Positions 31,501 to 40,851 of a stretch of 64,000 nt of DNA are shown piece by piece. This DNA comes from Subtercola boreus. Lineage in GTDB: Bacteria; Actinomycetota; Actinomycetes; Actinomycetales; Microbacteriaceae. How positions within the stretch are numbered: position 1 is the first letter of the stretch; each line of letters starts with the position of its first letter. The DNA lies in contig NZ_VFOO01000001.1 of the NCBI RefSeq assembly GCF_006716115.1, positions 3,968,001-4,032,000 on the forward strand, written 5' to 3'. The notes below the pieces were generated by a model. That model was not told where the DNA came from. It ran no database searches and worked only from the letters and a program-made list of their open reading frames with translations. The position numbers were made by a program, and so were the translations under genes.

Positions 31501-33480
31501 ATGGATGCCCGCCCCACCGGTCTCGTCTCCGACCGTTTCGAGCTGGCCGACCTGCTCGGCAGCGGCGGCTCGGCGTCGGTGTTCGTCGCACTCGACACGG
31601 CGACCGGCGACAGGATCGCGTTGAAGGTGCTGCACCCGCACCTCTCCGGCTCCGTCGCCGCGCGGGAGGCCTTCTTCGTCGAAGCCCGGGCAGTCGTTGC
31701 GCTCCGGCACCCGAACATCGTCGGCGTGCTCGACTTCGGGGTGCACGAGGGTGCAGGCGAACCGCTGGCCTGGATCGCGCTGGAACTGGCCCCGGGCCTG
31801 ACCCTCGCGGAGCACGTGGAGCGATTCGGGGCGCTGCCCTGGCGCGACGCACTCGCGATGGCGGACCGGGTGCTGCGCGCGCTCGAAGCGGCGCACGCTG
31901 CAGGGGTGGTGCACCGTGACGTGTCGCCGGCGAACGTGATCCTCGGGCCGGGCGGCGACATCCGGCTGGTCGACTTCGGGCTGGCGGACGCGGCCGGCCG
32001 GCCGACGCTCGCGTCGGACATCCTGCGGACCGTGCCCGAGCCGCCGACGAACGTGCTGCCTGTCGCGTCGGCGGATGGCGCGGACGCCGCGGATGCGGAG
32101 GGTGCGGAGCGACGCTCGGCGCCCGTCCGCGGTGCTCCGGCGCCGGTTCTCGGCGTGCTCGGCAGCGCGAACTACATGTCCCCGGAGCAGGCGCAGGGCC
32201 TGCCAGTCGATGAGCGCGGCGACCTCTACCAGGTGGGGGCCCTGCTGCACTTCGCGCTGACCGCCCAGCCGCCGTTCGTGCGCCCGACGGTGACCGGCGT
32301 CATGCGAGCGCACGTCTCCGCGCCGCCCGCCGTGCCCTCGGTGCTCCGCTCCGGCGTCCCTCGCGGTGTCGACCGGCTCGTCGTGAAGGCGCTGCTGAAG
32401 GATCCGGCCCAACGTTTCGCGTCGGCCGGGGCGATGCGCGCGGAGGTGGTGGCGCTCGCCGCCCGCCGGAGCCCGGTCGCTGGCCCGGCGAGTCCGGTGG
32501 CGGCTGCTCCGTCGGGAGACAGCTCAGGGCGCGTCGCTGCGGTGACTGTGGCCGCCCCCAGCCGCGCGGCCCGTCCGGCGGCTGCCAGCCCGGTCGGTGC
32601 CGCTGCCGGCGCTGCGGCCACGGTGGTCGGTGCCGCCGCCCCGACCGCCCTGCCCGCCGCGGCCGGCGCCCCGCCTACCCCGACCGCCCTGCCCGCCGCG
32701 ACCGGCGCCCCGCCCACCCCGGTCGCGCTGTCGCCCCTTCCCCCCGCAGGCGGCACCTCCGTGCGCGGAATCGTCGTCGCGGCCGTCGTCCTCACCGCCA
32801 CCGTGGTGGCCGTCGCCTGGACGCTCTCCCTCGGAGCCGCCCCCAGCTCGACCAACGCCGCACCGCAGCCCGCCTCGACCTCGAGCGTCGACCCCGCCGC
32901 TGCGCTCACCTCCGCATCGCCGGGGCCTGAGACATCCGCGGCCCCTTCCCCCACTCCGAGCGCCGCTCTGTCGCCACCGCCCGTGGCGGTCGCCCCCGTG
33001 ACCGTGGCGGTCCCCCCGGTCGCAGGTGTGGACGTCTCGATCGCGCAGGGTCTGATCACCTCGGCGGGCCTGGCCGTGGGCACCATCTCTCCGCGCGATT
33101 CGCCCTTGCCGCGCGGTACCGTGCTGTCAAGCGCACCGGATGTCTCCACCGCCGTCCAGGCGGGCACCCGTGTCGACCTCGTGGTCGCCTCAGGCTCCAA
33201 CGCCGTGCCTCCCGTCGCAGGGCTCACCCAGCAGGATGCGGTGTCCCGCCTCCAGGCCGCAGGCTTCGCCGTCGCAGTGACGACGCGCACCCAGCAGGGC
33301 GCGCCGGCCGGCCTGGCGCTCTCGAGCGACCCGCCCGAGTCCACCGTGCTCACCCTCGGCATCGTCGTGACCCTCACCGTGGCGGTGGCCCCCCAGTCGA
33401 CAAGCACCCCTGTTCCCACCGCCCCGGGCTCGACCGTCCCGCCGACGACCTCGGCCACCCCGATCCCGCGCCAGCCCTAG
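31501..33480 (+). CDS. PASTA-domain serine/threonine protein kinase
   Basis: A 659-residue membrane kinase. The kinase domain (about 10-315) has the Gly loop LGSGGSASVFVAL, Lys42, the catalytic loop HRDVSPANVIL (Asp140) and VDFGLAD (Asp158); the usual KPxN is SPAN here. A Pro/Ala linker with 39-bp tandem repeats leads to one membrane segment (about 420-440). Outside lie two PASTA repeats (about 500-565 and 566-630), which in PknB/StkP-type kinases bind peptidoglycan fragments. A Thr/Pro tail follows. Its operon partner is a lytic transglycosylase. A 60-residue Ala-rich insertion after the DFG segment lies where the activation loop should be, which is unusual. Confidence 0.92.
   Translation: MDARPTGLVSDRFELADLLGSGGSASVFVALDTATGDRIALKVLHPHLSGSVAAREAFFVEARAVVALRHPNIVGVLDFGVHEGAGEPLAWIALELAPGLTLAEHVERFGALPWRDALAMADRVLRALEAAHAAGVVHRDVSPANVILGPGGDIRLVDFGLADAAGRPTLASDILRTVPEPPTNVLPVASADGADAADAEGAERRSAPVRGAPAPVLGVLGSANYMSPEQAQGLPVDERGDLYQVGALLHFALTAQPPFVRPTVTGVMRAHVSAPPAVPSVLRSGVPRGVDRLVVKALLKDPAQRFASAGAMRAEVVALAARRSPVAGPASPVAAAPSGDSSGRVAAVTVAAPSRAARPAAASPVGAAAGAAATVVGAAAPTALPAAAGAPPTPTALPAATGAPPTPVALSPLPPAGGTSVRGIVVAAVVLTATVVAVAWTLSLGAAPSSTNAAPQPASTSSVDPAAALTSASPGPETSAAPSPTPSAALSPPPVAVAPVTVAVPPVAGVDVSIAQGLITSAGLAVGTISPRDSPLPRGTVLSSAPDVSTAVQAGTRVDLVVASGSNAVPPVAGLTQQDAVSRLQAAGFAVAVTTRTQQGAPAGLALSSDPPESTVLTLGIVVTLTVAVAPQSTSTPVPTAPGSTVPPTTSATPIPRQP
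32641..32718 (+). repeat. 39-bp in-frame tandem repeat in the kinase linker
   Basis: Two 39-bp units (32641 and 32680) encode 13-residue repeats TALPAA(A/T)GAPPTP in the juxtamembrane linker. A related partial unit follows. Confidence 0.8.
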
Positions 33481-33666
33481 GGAACGGTCGCTCGGGCCGC
33501 CGAAGGGACCCGAATCGCGCCAAACGCATTCCAGCGGAACGGTATGGGCCCCCTGGGGCGCCGTCCGGCGGGGTGCGGGGCAGAGCGGGGGCGGGGGCGC
33601 GGGGGCGCGGGCGGGGCGCGCTGATCATTCCGCGTCCACCCCTTCTTCAGGCGGGCGGCCCCGGCC

Positions 33667-33686
33667 GTTCACGTGGCCGCATGAAC
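33667..33686 (+). promoter_or_regulatory. Possible PHO half-sites upstream of pstC
   Basis: GTTCA (33667-33671) and TGAAC (33682-33686) form a spaced inverted pair; GTTCACG is the same word as in the PHO-like boxes at 43081 and 48612-48622. Only one clear direct unit is seen, so this is a weak call. The rest of the 261-bp gap after the kinase gene is GC-rich and holds no gene I can support. Confidence 0.35.
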
Positions 33687-33741
33687 ATCGATCTGTTGTG
33701 ATCCGCCCGCCCGGGGCGTGCTCGGGCGGAGGTGGTGTGAC

Positions 33742-34929
33742 GTGGCTGACGACAGAGCCTTCGAGTCGCTCACCGACCTGCACGATGCGCTGAACCGGCC
33801 CACCAGTGTGAAGGTTCCCGTCGAGCGGGTGTTCGCGCCCGAGGTGGGCGGCGAGATCTTCGAGGCGACGAAGAGCAGGGGCCCGCGACATCCGGCCGCC
33901 GCCACCCGGACCGACCGGAGCACCCAGACCGACCAGCCCGAGCCCGCGAACCACCGCGACGTCGAGAAACGGTCGCTGCGCTCCAAGCCGTCCCGCTCAG
34001 ACTCAGTCTTCAAGGGCGTCTCGCTCACGGCCGGCATCACCACCGTCAGCATCATGCTCGCTGTCGGCCTCTTCCTCTCGCTGCGTGCCAGCGACGCGTT
34101 GCAGGTCTCGGGCATCAACTTCCTGCTCGAACAGCAGTGGTCGCCGGAGACGCAGCAGTTCGGCATCGCCTCCGTCATCTTCGGCACGTTCACGATCGCG
34201 ATCATCGCGATGTTCGTGGGGGTGCCGCTGGCTGTCGGGACGGCCCTGCTGCTCTCCGAGGTGGTGCGCGGACCGCTCCGCTCCTTCCTGGTCTCGCTGG
34301 TCGACCTGATGGCGGCGGTACCGAGCGTCGTGTTCGGCCTCTGGGGGCTGTTCTTCCTGCAGGCCGCCGTCATCCCGGTCTCGGCCTGGATCTCGACGTA
34401 CTTCTCCTTCATCCCGATCTTCGCGGTCGAAGACGCATCGGGTGCCCGCCTGACCGAGGCCAGCGCCTTCACGTCGAGCGCGTTCATCGCGGGGATCGTG
34501 GTCGGCCTGATGGTCGTGCCCACCCAGACCTCGGTGATGCGGGAGGCGTTCTCGCAGGCGCCGATGGGGGAGCGCGAGGCGGCGTTCGCCCTCGGCTCCA
34601 CCCGGTGGGGCATGATCCGCACGGTCGTTCTGCCGTTCGGGCGGGGCGGGATGATCGGGGGCATCATGCTCGGCCTCGGGCGCGCGCTCGGCGAGACGAT
34701 CGCGGTGTACCTCATCATTTCGCCGATCTTCACGATCAACTGGGAGGTGCTGAAGACCGGCACGAACTCGGTCAGCGCCCTCATCGCGCTGCGGTACGGC
34801 GAGGCCAGCCAGTTCGGGCTCTCGGCGCTGATGGCTGCCGGACTGGTGCTCTTCCTGATCACTCTGGTCATCAATTTCACGGCGTCGTCGATCGTCGCCC
34901 GGTCGCGCTCCGGCGCCGAGACGAGCTGA
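33742..34929 (+). CDS. pstC: Phosphate ABC transporter permease PstC
   Basis: A 395-residue protein. The start is GTG 33742, with GGAGG ten bases upstream; an earlier GTG (33718) would include the ribosome site. A charged cytosolic head of about 90 residues precedes six membrane segments. Family motifs are DLMAAVPSVVFGLWGLFFL, the EAA loop REAAFALGSTRWGMIRTVVLP and GRALGETIAVYLI. It forms the high-affinity phosphate channel with PstA. Next are pstA and pstS; the ATPase gene pstB is about 11 kb downstream, beyond six surface genes, whereas it normally follows directly. Confidence 0.95.
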   Translation: MADDRAFESLTDLHDALNRPTSVKVPVERVFAPEVGGEIFEATKSRGPRHPAAATRTDRSTQTDQPEPANHRDVEKRSLRSKPSRSDSVFKGVSLTAGITTVSIMLAVGLFLSLRASDALQVSGINFLLEQQWSPETQQFGIASVIFGTFTIAIIAMFVGVPLAVGTALLLSEVVRGPLRSFLVSLVDLMAAVPSVVFGLWGLFFLQAAVIPVSAWISTYFSFIPIFAVEDASGARLTEASAFTSSAFIAGIVVGLMVVPTQTSVMREAFSQAPMGEREAAFALGSTRWGMIRTVVLPFGRGGMIGGIMLGLGRALGETIAVYLIISPIFTINWEVLKTGTNSVSALIALRYGEASQFGLSALMAAGLVLFLITLVINFTASSIVARSRSGAETS

Positions 34930-34937
34930 GCCCGGCC

Positions 34938-36257
34938 ATGTCGATCACGACCCTCGAACGTCCCGCGGCCGAGAACGACGGCGACGGAGACGACGGCACC
35001 GGCTCCGGCGTCGGCACCGATGCCGCCCGCGCGACCGTCGCCGGCGGCGAAGCACCCGCCGCACCCACCCGCATCCCGTCGAAGGAGGGTGTCGAGGTCG
35101 GCCCGCGCCGCCGGCTCCGCGAGTCGACTCTGGATGAACGTTTCAACATCCTCGGCGCACTGGTCGCCGGCCCCACCGTCGCCACCCTGCTCTTCGGCTG
35201 GTTCACACCGCTGACCGGTCCGATCGGCTGGGTCGTGGTCGCGTTCCTCGCCTTCATCGGGTTCTACATCCTGCTCGTCTCGCTCCGATCCGACCGCGAG
35301 GAGGTCAAGGACCGGGTGCTGACGGTACTGCTGATCAGCGCGGGCACGATCCTGTTCGGTGCGCTCGCGTTCGTCGTGGTCTACGCGGTGGGGCGCGGAT
35401 CCGTGGCCCTGCCGCACCTCAACTTCTTCACCCAGACGATGGAGCTCGCGGGTCCCCTCGACGGGCTCGACGTCGGCGGGATCTCGCACGCGATCGTCGG
35501 CACGCTCATCCAGATCTCGATCGCGCTCGCCATCACGATCCCGCTCGGCATCACGACGGCCGTCTTCCTGAACGAGATCGGCGGGAAGTTCGCCCGGTTC
35601 GTGCGAACGATCTCCGACGCGATGACCGCGCTGCCCTCGATCGTCGCCGGGCTGTTCGTGTACGCGGCGATCATCCAGCTCATCACGCACCAGCGCTCGG
35701 GGTTCGCGGCCTCGCTCGCGATCAGCGTGATGATGCTGCCGATCATCATCCGGGCCTCCGATGTGGTGCTGCGGCTGGTGCCCGGCAACCTGCGCGAGGC
35801 GTCGTACGCGCTCGGTTCGACGCGCTGGCGCACGGTGTGGAGCGTCGTGCTGCCGACCGCCCGCTCGGGTCTCGTGACCGCGGTCATCCTCGGCACGGCC
35901 CGCGGCATCGGCGAGACCTCGCCCGTGCTGCTGACGTCGGGCATCACCGCGGTCATGAACCTGAACCCGTTCTCGGGCCCGATGATCTCGCTGCCACTCC
36001 AGGTGTTCGACTTCGTGAAGTCGCCCGAGCCGAACATCATTGCGCGCGGGTTCGGCACGGCCGCGGTGCTGATCCTGCTCGTACTGCTGCTGTTCGTGAT
36101 CGCGCGGCTGATCGGCGGCAAGGGCCCCGGGCAGCTCAGCGACCGCCAGCGCCGCCGCGTCGCCCAGCAGTCGGTGGATGACCTGCAGCGCATCGCCGCC
36201 CGCAATCACCTGCTCACCCCTTCCCCCGCCCCCACGACCCAGGAGTCGTCACCGTGA
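34938..36257 (+). CDS. pstA: Phosphate ABC transporter permease PstA
   Basis: A 439-residue protein from ATG 34938, eight bases after pstC. A cytosolic head of about 60 acidic and Ala-rich residues is followed by two extra hydrophobic segments, then the six-segment permease core. Motifs are ISDAMTALPSIVAGLFVYA, the EAA loop REASYALGSTRWRTVWSVVLP and GIGETSPVLLTSG. It is longer than typical PstA (about 290) because of the head and extra segments. Its end overlaps pstS by four bases. Confidence 0.95.
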   Translation: MSITTLERPAAENDGDGDDGTGSGVGTDAARATVAGGEAPAAPTRIPSKEGVEVGPRRRLRESTLDERFNILGALVAGPTVATLLFGWFTPLTGPIGWVVVAFLAFIGFYILLVSLRSDREEVKDRVLTVLLISAGTILFGALAFVVVYAVGRGSVALPHLNFFTQTMELAGPLDGLDVGGISHAIVGTLIQISIALAITIPLGITTAVFLNEIGGKFARFVRTISDAMTALPSIVAGLFVYAAIIQLITHQRSGFAASLAISVMMLPIIIRASDVVLRLVPGNLREASYALGSTRWRTVWSVVLPTARSGLVTAVILGTARGIGETSPVLLTSGITAVMNLNPFSGPMISLPLQVFDFVKSPEPNIIARGFGTAAVLILLVLLLFVIARLIGGKGPGQLSDRQRRRVAQQSVDDLQRIAARNHLLTPSPAPTTQESSP

Positions 36258-37894
36258 CCCCGCGCATCCGTTTCCTCCGCACCCTCGGTGCCGCCCTCGC
36301 CTTCGTCGTTCTCGTGATCGGGATCGGCGGCGGTGTCACCGTGCCGAGCGCCTCGGCCGAGATCTACCTGCCCATCACCGGCAGCGGGTCGACCTGGTCG
36401 CAGAACGCCCTCGACCAGTGGCGGAAGAACGTCGCCGCGAACTACGGCATGACGGTCAACTACTCCGGCAACGGCTCGTCGGCCGGGCGGCAGGACTTCA
36501 TCAGCCAGTCGGTCGACTTCGCGGTGAGCGAGATCCCGTTCCAGGCGAAGCCGGAGGACCAGTCCGCGCCCGAGGTGCCGACGAGCGGCTACGCCTACAT
36601 GCCCATCGTGGCTGGAGGCACGTCGTTCATGTACAACCTGAAGATCGGCGGCAAGCGGGTCACGAACCTGCGCCTCGACGGCGACGTCATCTCCAAGATC
36701 TTCACCGGCGTCATCGTCAACTGGAACGACCCCGCCATCGCCGCAGACAACCCCGGTCTCGCGATGCCCGACAAGCCGATCGTGCCCGTGCTCCGCTCCG
36801 ACGGATCGGGCTCGACCGCGCAGTTCACGCTCTGGATGTCGAAGCAGCACCCCGATCTCTGGAACGCCTTCTGCACCTCCGTCGGCCGGGATGCCCCCTG
36901 CGGTCTCACTTCTCAGTACCCCGGCTTCGGCAACGCGAAGCTGCAGAGCGGATCGCTCGGCGTGGCCGGCTACGTCAGCCAGGACTACGGAGAGGGCGCT
37001 ATCACCTACGTCGAGTACTCGTATGCGCTGAAGTCGGGCTTTCCTGTCGCGAAGGTGCTGAACAACGCCGGGTACTTCATCGAGCCGACGGCGCCATCGG
37101 TGGCCGTGGCCCTCGTTGGTGCCCAGATCAACAGCGACCTGACGCAGGTGCTCGACGGGGTCTACAACAACGCCGACCCGCGCACCTATCCGCTGTCGAG
37201 CTATTCGTACATGATCCTGCCCACCGAGACCAACAAGATCTTCACCGCCGAGAAGGGCAAGACGCTCGGGGCCTTCACGAGCTATCTGCTCTGCGAGGGG
37301 CAGCAGCAGGCGCAGCAGCTCGGCTATTCGCCCCTGCCCCTGAACCTCGTGCAGGCGGCCTCCGACCAGGTGAAACGCATTCCGGGCGGGCCCGCGGGCG
37401 GTGTAGACCTCGCCAGTTGCAACAACCCGGCGCTGCAGATCCTCGACACGGCACCGCAGCCCGCTGACTGCGACAAGCAGGGCGCCAACCAGTGCACGAC
37501 GGGCACAGCGGGTGCGGTCGTCGACACTCCGGTGACCGGATCGGGTTCGGGCGGCAGCGCGGCCGCGGCCCCGGGCGCCGGTGGTGGCGCGGCCGCGGTC
37601 GCTCCCACGGCGGAGGCCGCGGCGGCTGCTGCCGCTGCCGTGTCTGCTGCGGATCCGGCGGCCGCGGCCGCTGCTGGGGCAGCGGCATCCAACACCGCCG
37701 TCTACGACGCGAACGGCGCGATCGTCAGCGGGAACGCCGGGGCAGGCGCCTCCGTCGCGGTCTCGAAGCCGTTGACCCTCGCCGACCAGCCCTTCGGTCC
37801 GCAGCAGATCGTGATGATTGCCGCCGGAGTGCTGCTGCTGCTCGCGATCGCCCTACCGCCGTTCGTGTCGCGCCGTCTGAAGCGCAGCCGCTAG
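36254..37894 (+). CDS. pstS: Phosphate-binding protein PstS with C-terminal membrane anchor
   Basis: A 546-residue protein starting at GTG 36254 inside the pstA stop (GTGA). The signal peptide covers about 1-35. The PstS fold shows ITGSGSTWSQNALDQW, YSGNGSSAGRQDFI and VPVLRSDGSGSTAQFTLW, the phosphate-contacting loops. After about residue 425 comes an Ala/Gly-rich stalk, and the protein ends in one membrane segment and RRLKRSR. Most PstS proteins are lipoproteins; here no lipobox Cys is seen and the anchor is at the C-terminus. A terminator hairpin follows 45 bases downstream. Confidence 0.93.
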   Translation: MTPRIRFLRTLGAALAFVVLVIGIGGGVTVPSASAEIYLPITGSGSTWSQNALDQWRKNVAANYGMTVNYSGNGSSAGRQDFISQSVDFAVSEIPFQAKPEDQSAPEVPTSGYAYMPIVAGGTSFMYNLKIGGKRVTNLRLDGDVISKIFTGVIVNWNDPAIAADNPGLAMPDKPIVPVLRSDGSGSTAQFTLWMSKQHPDLWNAFCTSVGRDAPCGLTSQYPGFGNAKLQSGSLGVAGYVSQDYGEGAITYVEYSYALKSGFPVAKVLNNAGYFIEPTAPSVAVALVGAQINSDLTQVLDGVYNNADPRTYPLSSYSYMILPTETNKIFTAEKGKTLGAFTSYLLCEGQQQAQQLGYSPLPLNLVQAASDQVKRIPGGPAGGVDLASCNNPALQILDTAPQPADCDKQGANQCTTGTAGAVVDTPVTGSGSGGSAAAAPGAGGGAAAVAPTAEAAAAAAAAVSAADPAAAAAAGAAASNTAVYDANGAIVSGNAGAGASVAVSKPLTLADQPFGPQQIVMIAAGVLLLLAIALPPFVSRRLKRSR

Positions 37895-37938
37895 ACGACC
37901 GCCCCACACCCCTGTTGGCCCCTGAAGAGGGGGCCTGG

Positions 37939-37971
37939 AACCCCCGGAATCATGCGGATCCCGGGGGTTTT
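37939..37971 (+). terminator. Terminator after pstS
   Basis: AACCCCCGG (37939-37947) pairs with CCGGGGGTT (37961-37969) around a 13-base loop and is followed by TT. It ends the pstCAS transcript and separates it from the surface genes, which have their own PHO-like promoter. Confidence 0.85.
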
Positions 37972-38032
37972 CGGCTGCGCGCGGCAACGCCGCCCGGGCC
38001 AGCCCCAATGCGAAATGTCGGTGGGAGCACTC

Positions 38033-38054
38033 GTTCCCCGCGCGTTCATCTGGG
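38033..38054 (+). promoter_or_regulatory. PHO-box-like direct repeat upstream of the large surface gene
   Basis: Two 11-nt units, GTTCCCCGCGC (38033-38043) and GTTCATCTGGG (38044-38054), follow the 11-nt direct-repeat plan of actinobacterial PhoP sites (GTTCAC-type). An AT-rich stretch with CATATT (38069-38074) lies about 15 bases downstream as -10, so the repeat stands where the -35 box should be. This suggests activation by PhoP under phosphate limitation. Confidence 0.6.
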
Positions 38055-38123
38055 GGCCACCATCCGCCCATATTTTTTCCACGTTCCCCTTTCAAACCGC
38101 TGGCTTCCAGCATGGAGTTCCCT

Positions 38124-40736
38124 GTGCCCTCTTCCCCTCGTCACCGCAGCAGCTACAGTTCGCCCCGGCGCACCTGGCTGCTCTCCGGAGTCACCGGCGT
38201 CGTCGTCGGACTCTCGGTCGGTGCGATCGTCGCCCTGTCTGGCGTGGTGCTGCCGAGCGGGACTGCGCACGCCGACGATTCGTCGGCCGTGACCGTGAAG
38301 GCCTCCGACCAGGATGTGGACATCGCTGACGCTCCGGCACCCGACCTCGCCGTGACGGTCTCGCAGACCCGCGGCCTGGTCTCTCAGGGACTCACGATCT
38401 CGTGGACGGGCGGGAAGAAGTCCGAACTCCCCTCCACGATCACGGGCGGGGCGGACTTTCTGCAGATCGCCCAGTGCTGGGGCGACGACCCCGCGTCGAG
38501 CACGCCGTCGCCCGACCGCACGACCTGCCAGTACGGCGGATTCTCGAGCCCCGGCGCCTCGCGCGACAGCTACCTGAGCAGCATCGACGACGTCGCGCCT
38601 GAGGACATGGACTACACCGTGCCGTCGACCAACTTCGCGGTGCCGACGTACACGTCGATCCCGTTCCGCGCGGTGACCGGCGAGACCGTCGCGTCGGTGA
38701 AGGACGGGCAGCACAACGAGAGCGTCGACGTCAATCAGAACCCGTTCTTCACGAAGTACACGACGAATGAGGTCAAGTGGATCGGGTCGAGCGACGAAGG
38801 CACGGGCAGCGCCAAGTTCGAGGTGCAGACCGCGCTTCAGGCGCCCGGCCTCGGCTGTGGTGCCCCGATCACGGCGGCCGACGGCACGAAATCGGGTCGT
38901 GGCTGCTGGCTGGTGATCATCCCGCGCGGTGAGAAAGACCCGGGAAGCGCCGGCATCGACCAGTCGGGGTTGTTCTACGACACCTGGAAGCACCGGATCG
39001 CGGTCAAGCTGACCTTCAACCCCCTCGGCGTGAACTGCCCGATCGGTGCCGCTGAGCGCCCGATCGCCGGCAGCGAGCTTGCGGCGGCGGCTGTCGCCTC
39101 CTGGCAGCCGGCCCTCTGCAACGCCGACGGAGGCGCGGTCTACTCGATCAGCACGGGGGCAGACACCGACGCCGCGCTCGCCGCCAACGGAACGGCCGTG
39201 GCTCCGCTCGCCCTCACCTCCTTGCCCCTGCCGGCCGAGGCCAGTGGCGGGGTCGACAACCTCACCTACGCACCCGTCGCGTTGGGAGGACTGTCGATCG
39301 GCTTCGCCGTCGACCGGGTGCCCTCCACCGTCGAAGGCACCCCGCAGAAGGTCATCGATTCGGCGGGCCTGCCGTTCTCCTCCCTGAAACTCACCCCGCG
39401 GCTCGTGGCGAAGCTCCTGACCAACTCGTACATCGATTCGCTGCCGACCGGCGCCGACCGTTCGCACGTCGGCTACAAGAGCCCTGCGGATCCCGGCAAG
39501 AACGCGCGCAATGTGACGCTGGATCCCGACTTCCTGGCGATCAACGATCCCGAGTGGAAGTACATGAACGTGATCAGCCCGTCGGTGGCCGACCTGCTGG
39601 AGCCGCAGGGGCGGTCGGATGCCGCGACCCAGCTCTGGAACTACGTGCTCTCCGATCCCTCCGCCGTCGCCTTCCTGAACGGCGAGCCCGACGAGTGGGG
39701 GATGATCGTCAACCCGTGGAGCAGCACGAGCGACGAGGTCGTCCAGACCGTCAACAAGGACGGGAAGGGCCTGGTCCTGCCGCGCGACAGCTTCCCGAAG
39801 ACCGATCCGATCGACCAGGCGGCGACCGACAACGGCGGGGAGGTCAACCTCGTCACCTGGCGGCCCTACGTCAACGACCTCGACAGTTCGGCCTACCTGA
39901 CCCTCCGCGGTGACGGCCAGACTCTCGGCTTCTGGAACCCCACAGCGGCCACGCCCAAGTACGACAAAGCGGTGCGGAGTCTCCCCGGCCAGCAGAGCGT
40001 GCTCGGGCTGACCGACACCTCCTCGGCCGCCCGATACCAGGTGGTCTCGGCGGAGCTCCAGAACCCGGCCGGATCGTTCGTGGCGCCGACGGTCGATTCT
40101 CTGACGGCGGCCGCCGCTGCCATGACGGCGAACGCGTCGCAGTCGCAGGTCTACACCTTCGACCCGAAGAGCGAGGCGGCGAAGGCGGCCCCGACCGCCT
40201 ACCCGCTGGCCATGCCCGTGTATGCGGCGGTGAACCGCACCATGGACGACGCCGACCTCCGCAAGGACTTCGCCGCGTTCATCCGCTACGCCGCAACCGA
40301 CGGCCAGAGCCCCGGCGACACCCTCGGCGAACTGCCGAGGGGGTATGCGCCGATCCCGTCGGGCTGGGAGGCCCAGGCCCTGGCCGCCGCCGACATCATC
40401 GAGTCGGGAAGGCTGCCGGACACCTCCACTCCCGCCGCGACCCCTGCCCCCGCGGCGGGCACGACGGCCCTCACCCCGGCGCAGGTGCAGGCCGGTGTGA
40501 CCGTGTCCCGCCCGGTCGGCGCTGTCTCCGGCGCCGTTCCCGCTGCGGCGATCATCTCGGCGCCCGAGACGACCGTCGACCCGACGGGTGCGGTGGCCGC
40601 ACCCCTGCTGGGACCGGCGACGCCCGCCGACCCCGCGGGCGGCCCCATCTCCGCCGCCGTGCCCGCGAGCGTGCTCGCCGGACTCGGCGCCGCTGGTGCG
40701 GTGCCGTTCCTCTCCCGCATCAGGAGGCGCACCTGA
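38124..40736 (+). CDS. Large membrane-anchored binding-protein-like surface protein of the pst locus
   Basis: An 870-residue protein. GTG 38124 has GGAG six bases upstream and is preferred over ATG 38112, which contains that site. There is a signal peptide or anchor (about 15-47), then a large extracytoplasmic region. Parts of it (LTPRLVAKLLTNSYIDSL, LDPDFLAINDPEW, FAAFIRYAATDGQ) look like a PstS-type substrate-binding fold with large insertions. Six or more Cys suggest disulfides. The end is an Ala/Pro/Thr stalk, one weak membrane segment and RIRRRT, like the anchor of PstS. It probably binds phosphate or a phosphorylated compound at the surface; that is inferred from position. Confidence 0.7.
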   Translation: MPSSPRHRSSYSSPRRTWLLSGVTGVVVGLSVGAIVALSGVVLPSGTAHADDSSAVTVKASDQDVDIADAPAPDLAVTVSQTRGLVSQGLTISWTGGKKSELPSTITGGADFLQIAQCWGDDPASSTPSPDRTTCQYGGFSSPGASRDSYLSSIDDVAPEDMDYTVPSTNFAVPTYTSIPFRAVTGETVASVKDGQHNESVDVNQNPFFTKYTTNEVKWIGSSDEGTGSAKFEVQTALQAPGLGCGAPITAADGTKSGRGCWLVIIPRGEKDPGSAGIDQSGLFYDTWKHRIAVKLTFNPLGVNCPIGAAERPIAGSELAAAAVASWQPALCNADGGAVYSISTGADTDAALAANGTAVAPLALTSLPLPAEASGGVDNLTYAPVALGGLSIGFAVDRVPSTVEGTPQKVIDSAGLPFSSLKLTPRLVAKLLTNSYIDSLPTGADRSHVGYKSPADPGKNARNVTLDPDFLAINDPEWKYMNVISPSVADLLEPQGRSDAATQLWNYVLSDPSAVAFLNGEPDEWGMIVNPWSSTSDEVVQTVNKDGKGLVLPRDSFPKTDPIDQAATDNGGEVNLVTWRPYVNDLDSSAYLTLRGDGQTLGFWNPTAATPKYDKAVRSLPGQQSVLGLTDTSSAARYQVVSAELQNPAGSFVAPTVDSLTAAAAAMTANASQSQVYTFDPKSEAAKAAPTAYPLAMPVYAAVNRTMDDADLRKDFAAFIRYAATDGQSPGDTLGELPRGYAPIPSGWEAQALAAADIIESGRLPDTSTPAATPAPAAGTTALTPAQVQAGVTVSRPVGAVSGAVPAAAIISAPETTVDPTGAVAAPLLGPATPADPAGGPISAAVPASVLAGLGAAGAVPFLSRIRRRT

Positions 40737-40851
40737 TGCCCACATTCTTGGAACCCGTGACGACCGGCGACGACTGCCGGCCGCACACCAAGTCGAGACG
40801 CCGTGACTGCGGATGCTCGGTAATCACTCCCGAAAAAAGGAATCGCACCCC

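Noticed and set aside
33481-33741. Small gene in the gap before pstC
   Set aside because: Short open frames there are Arg/Pro-rich shadows without ribosome sites.
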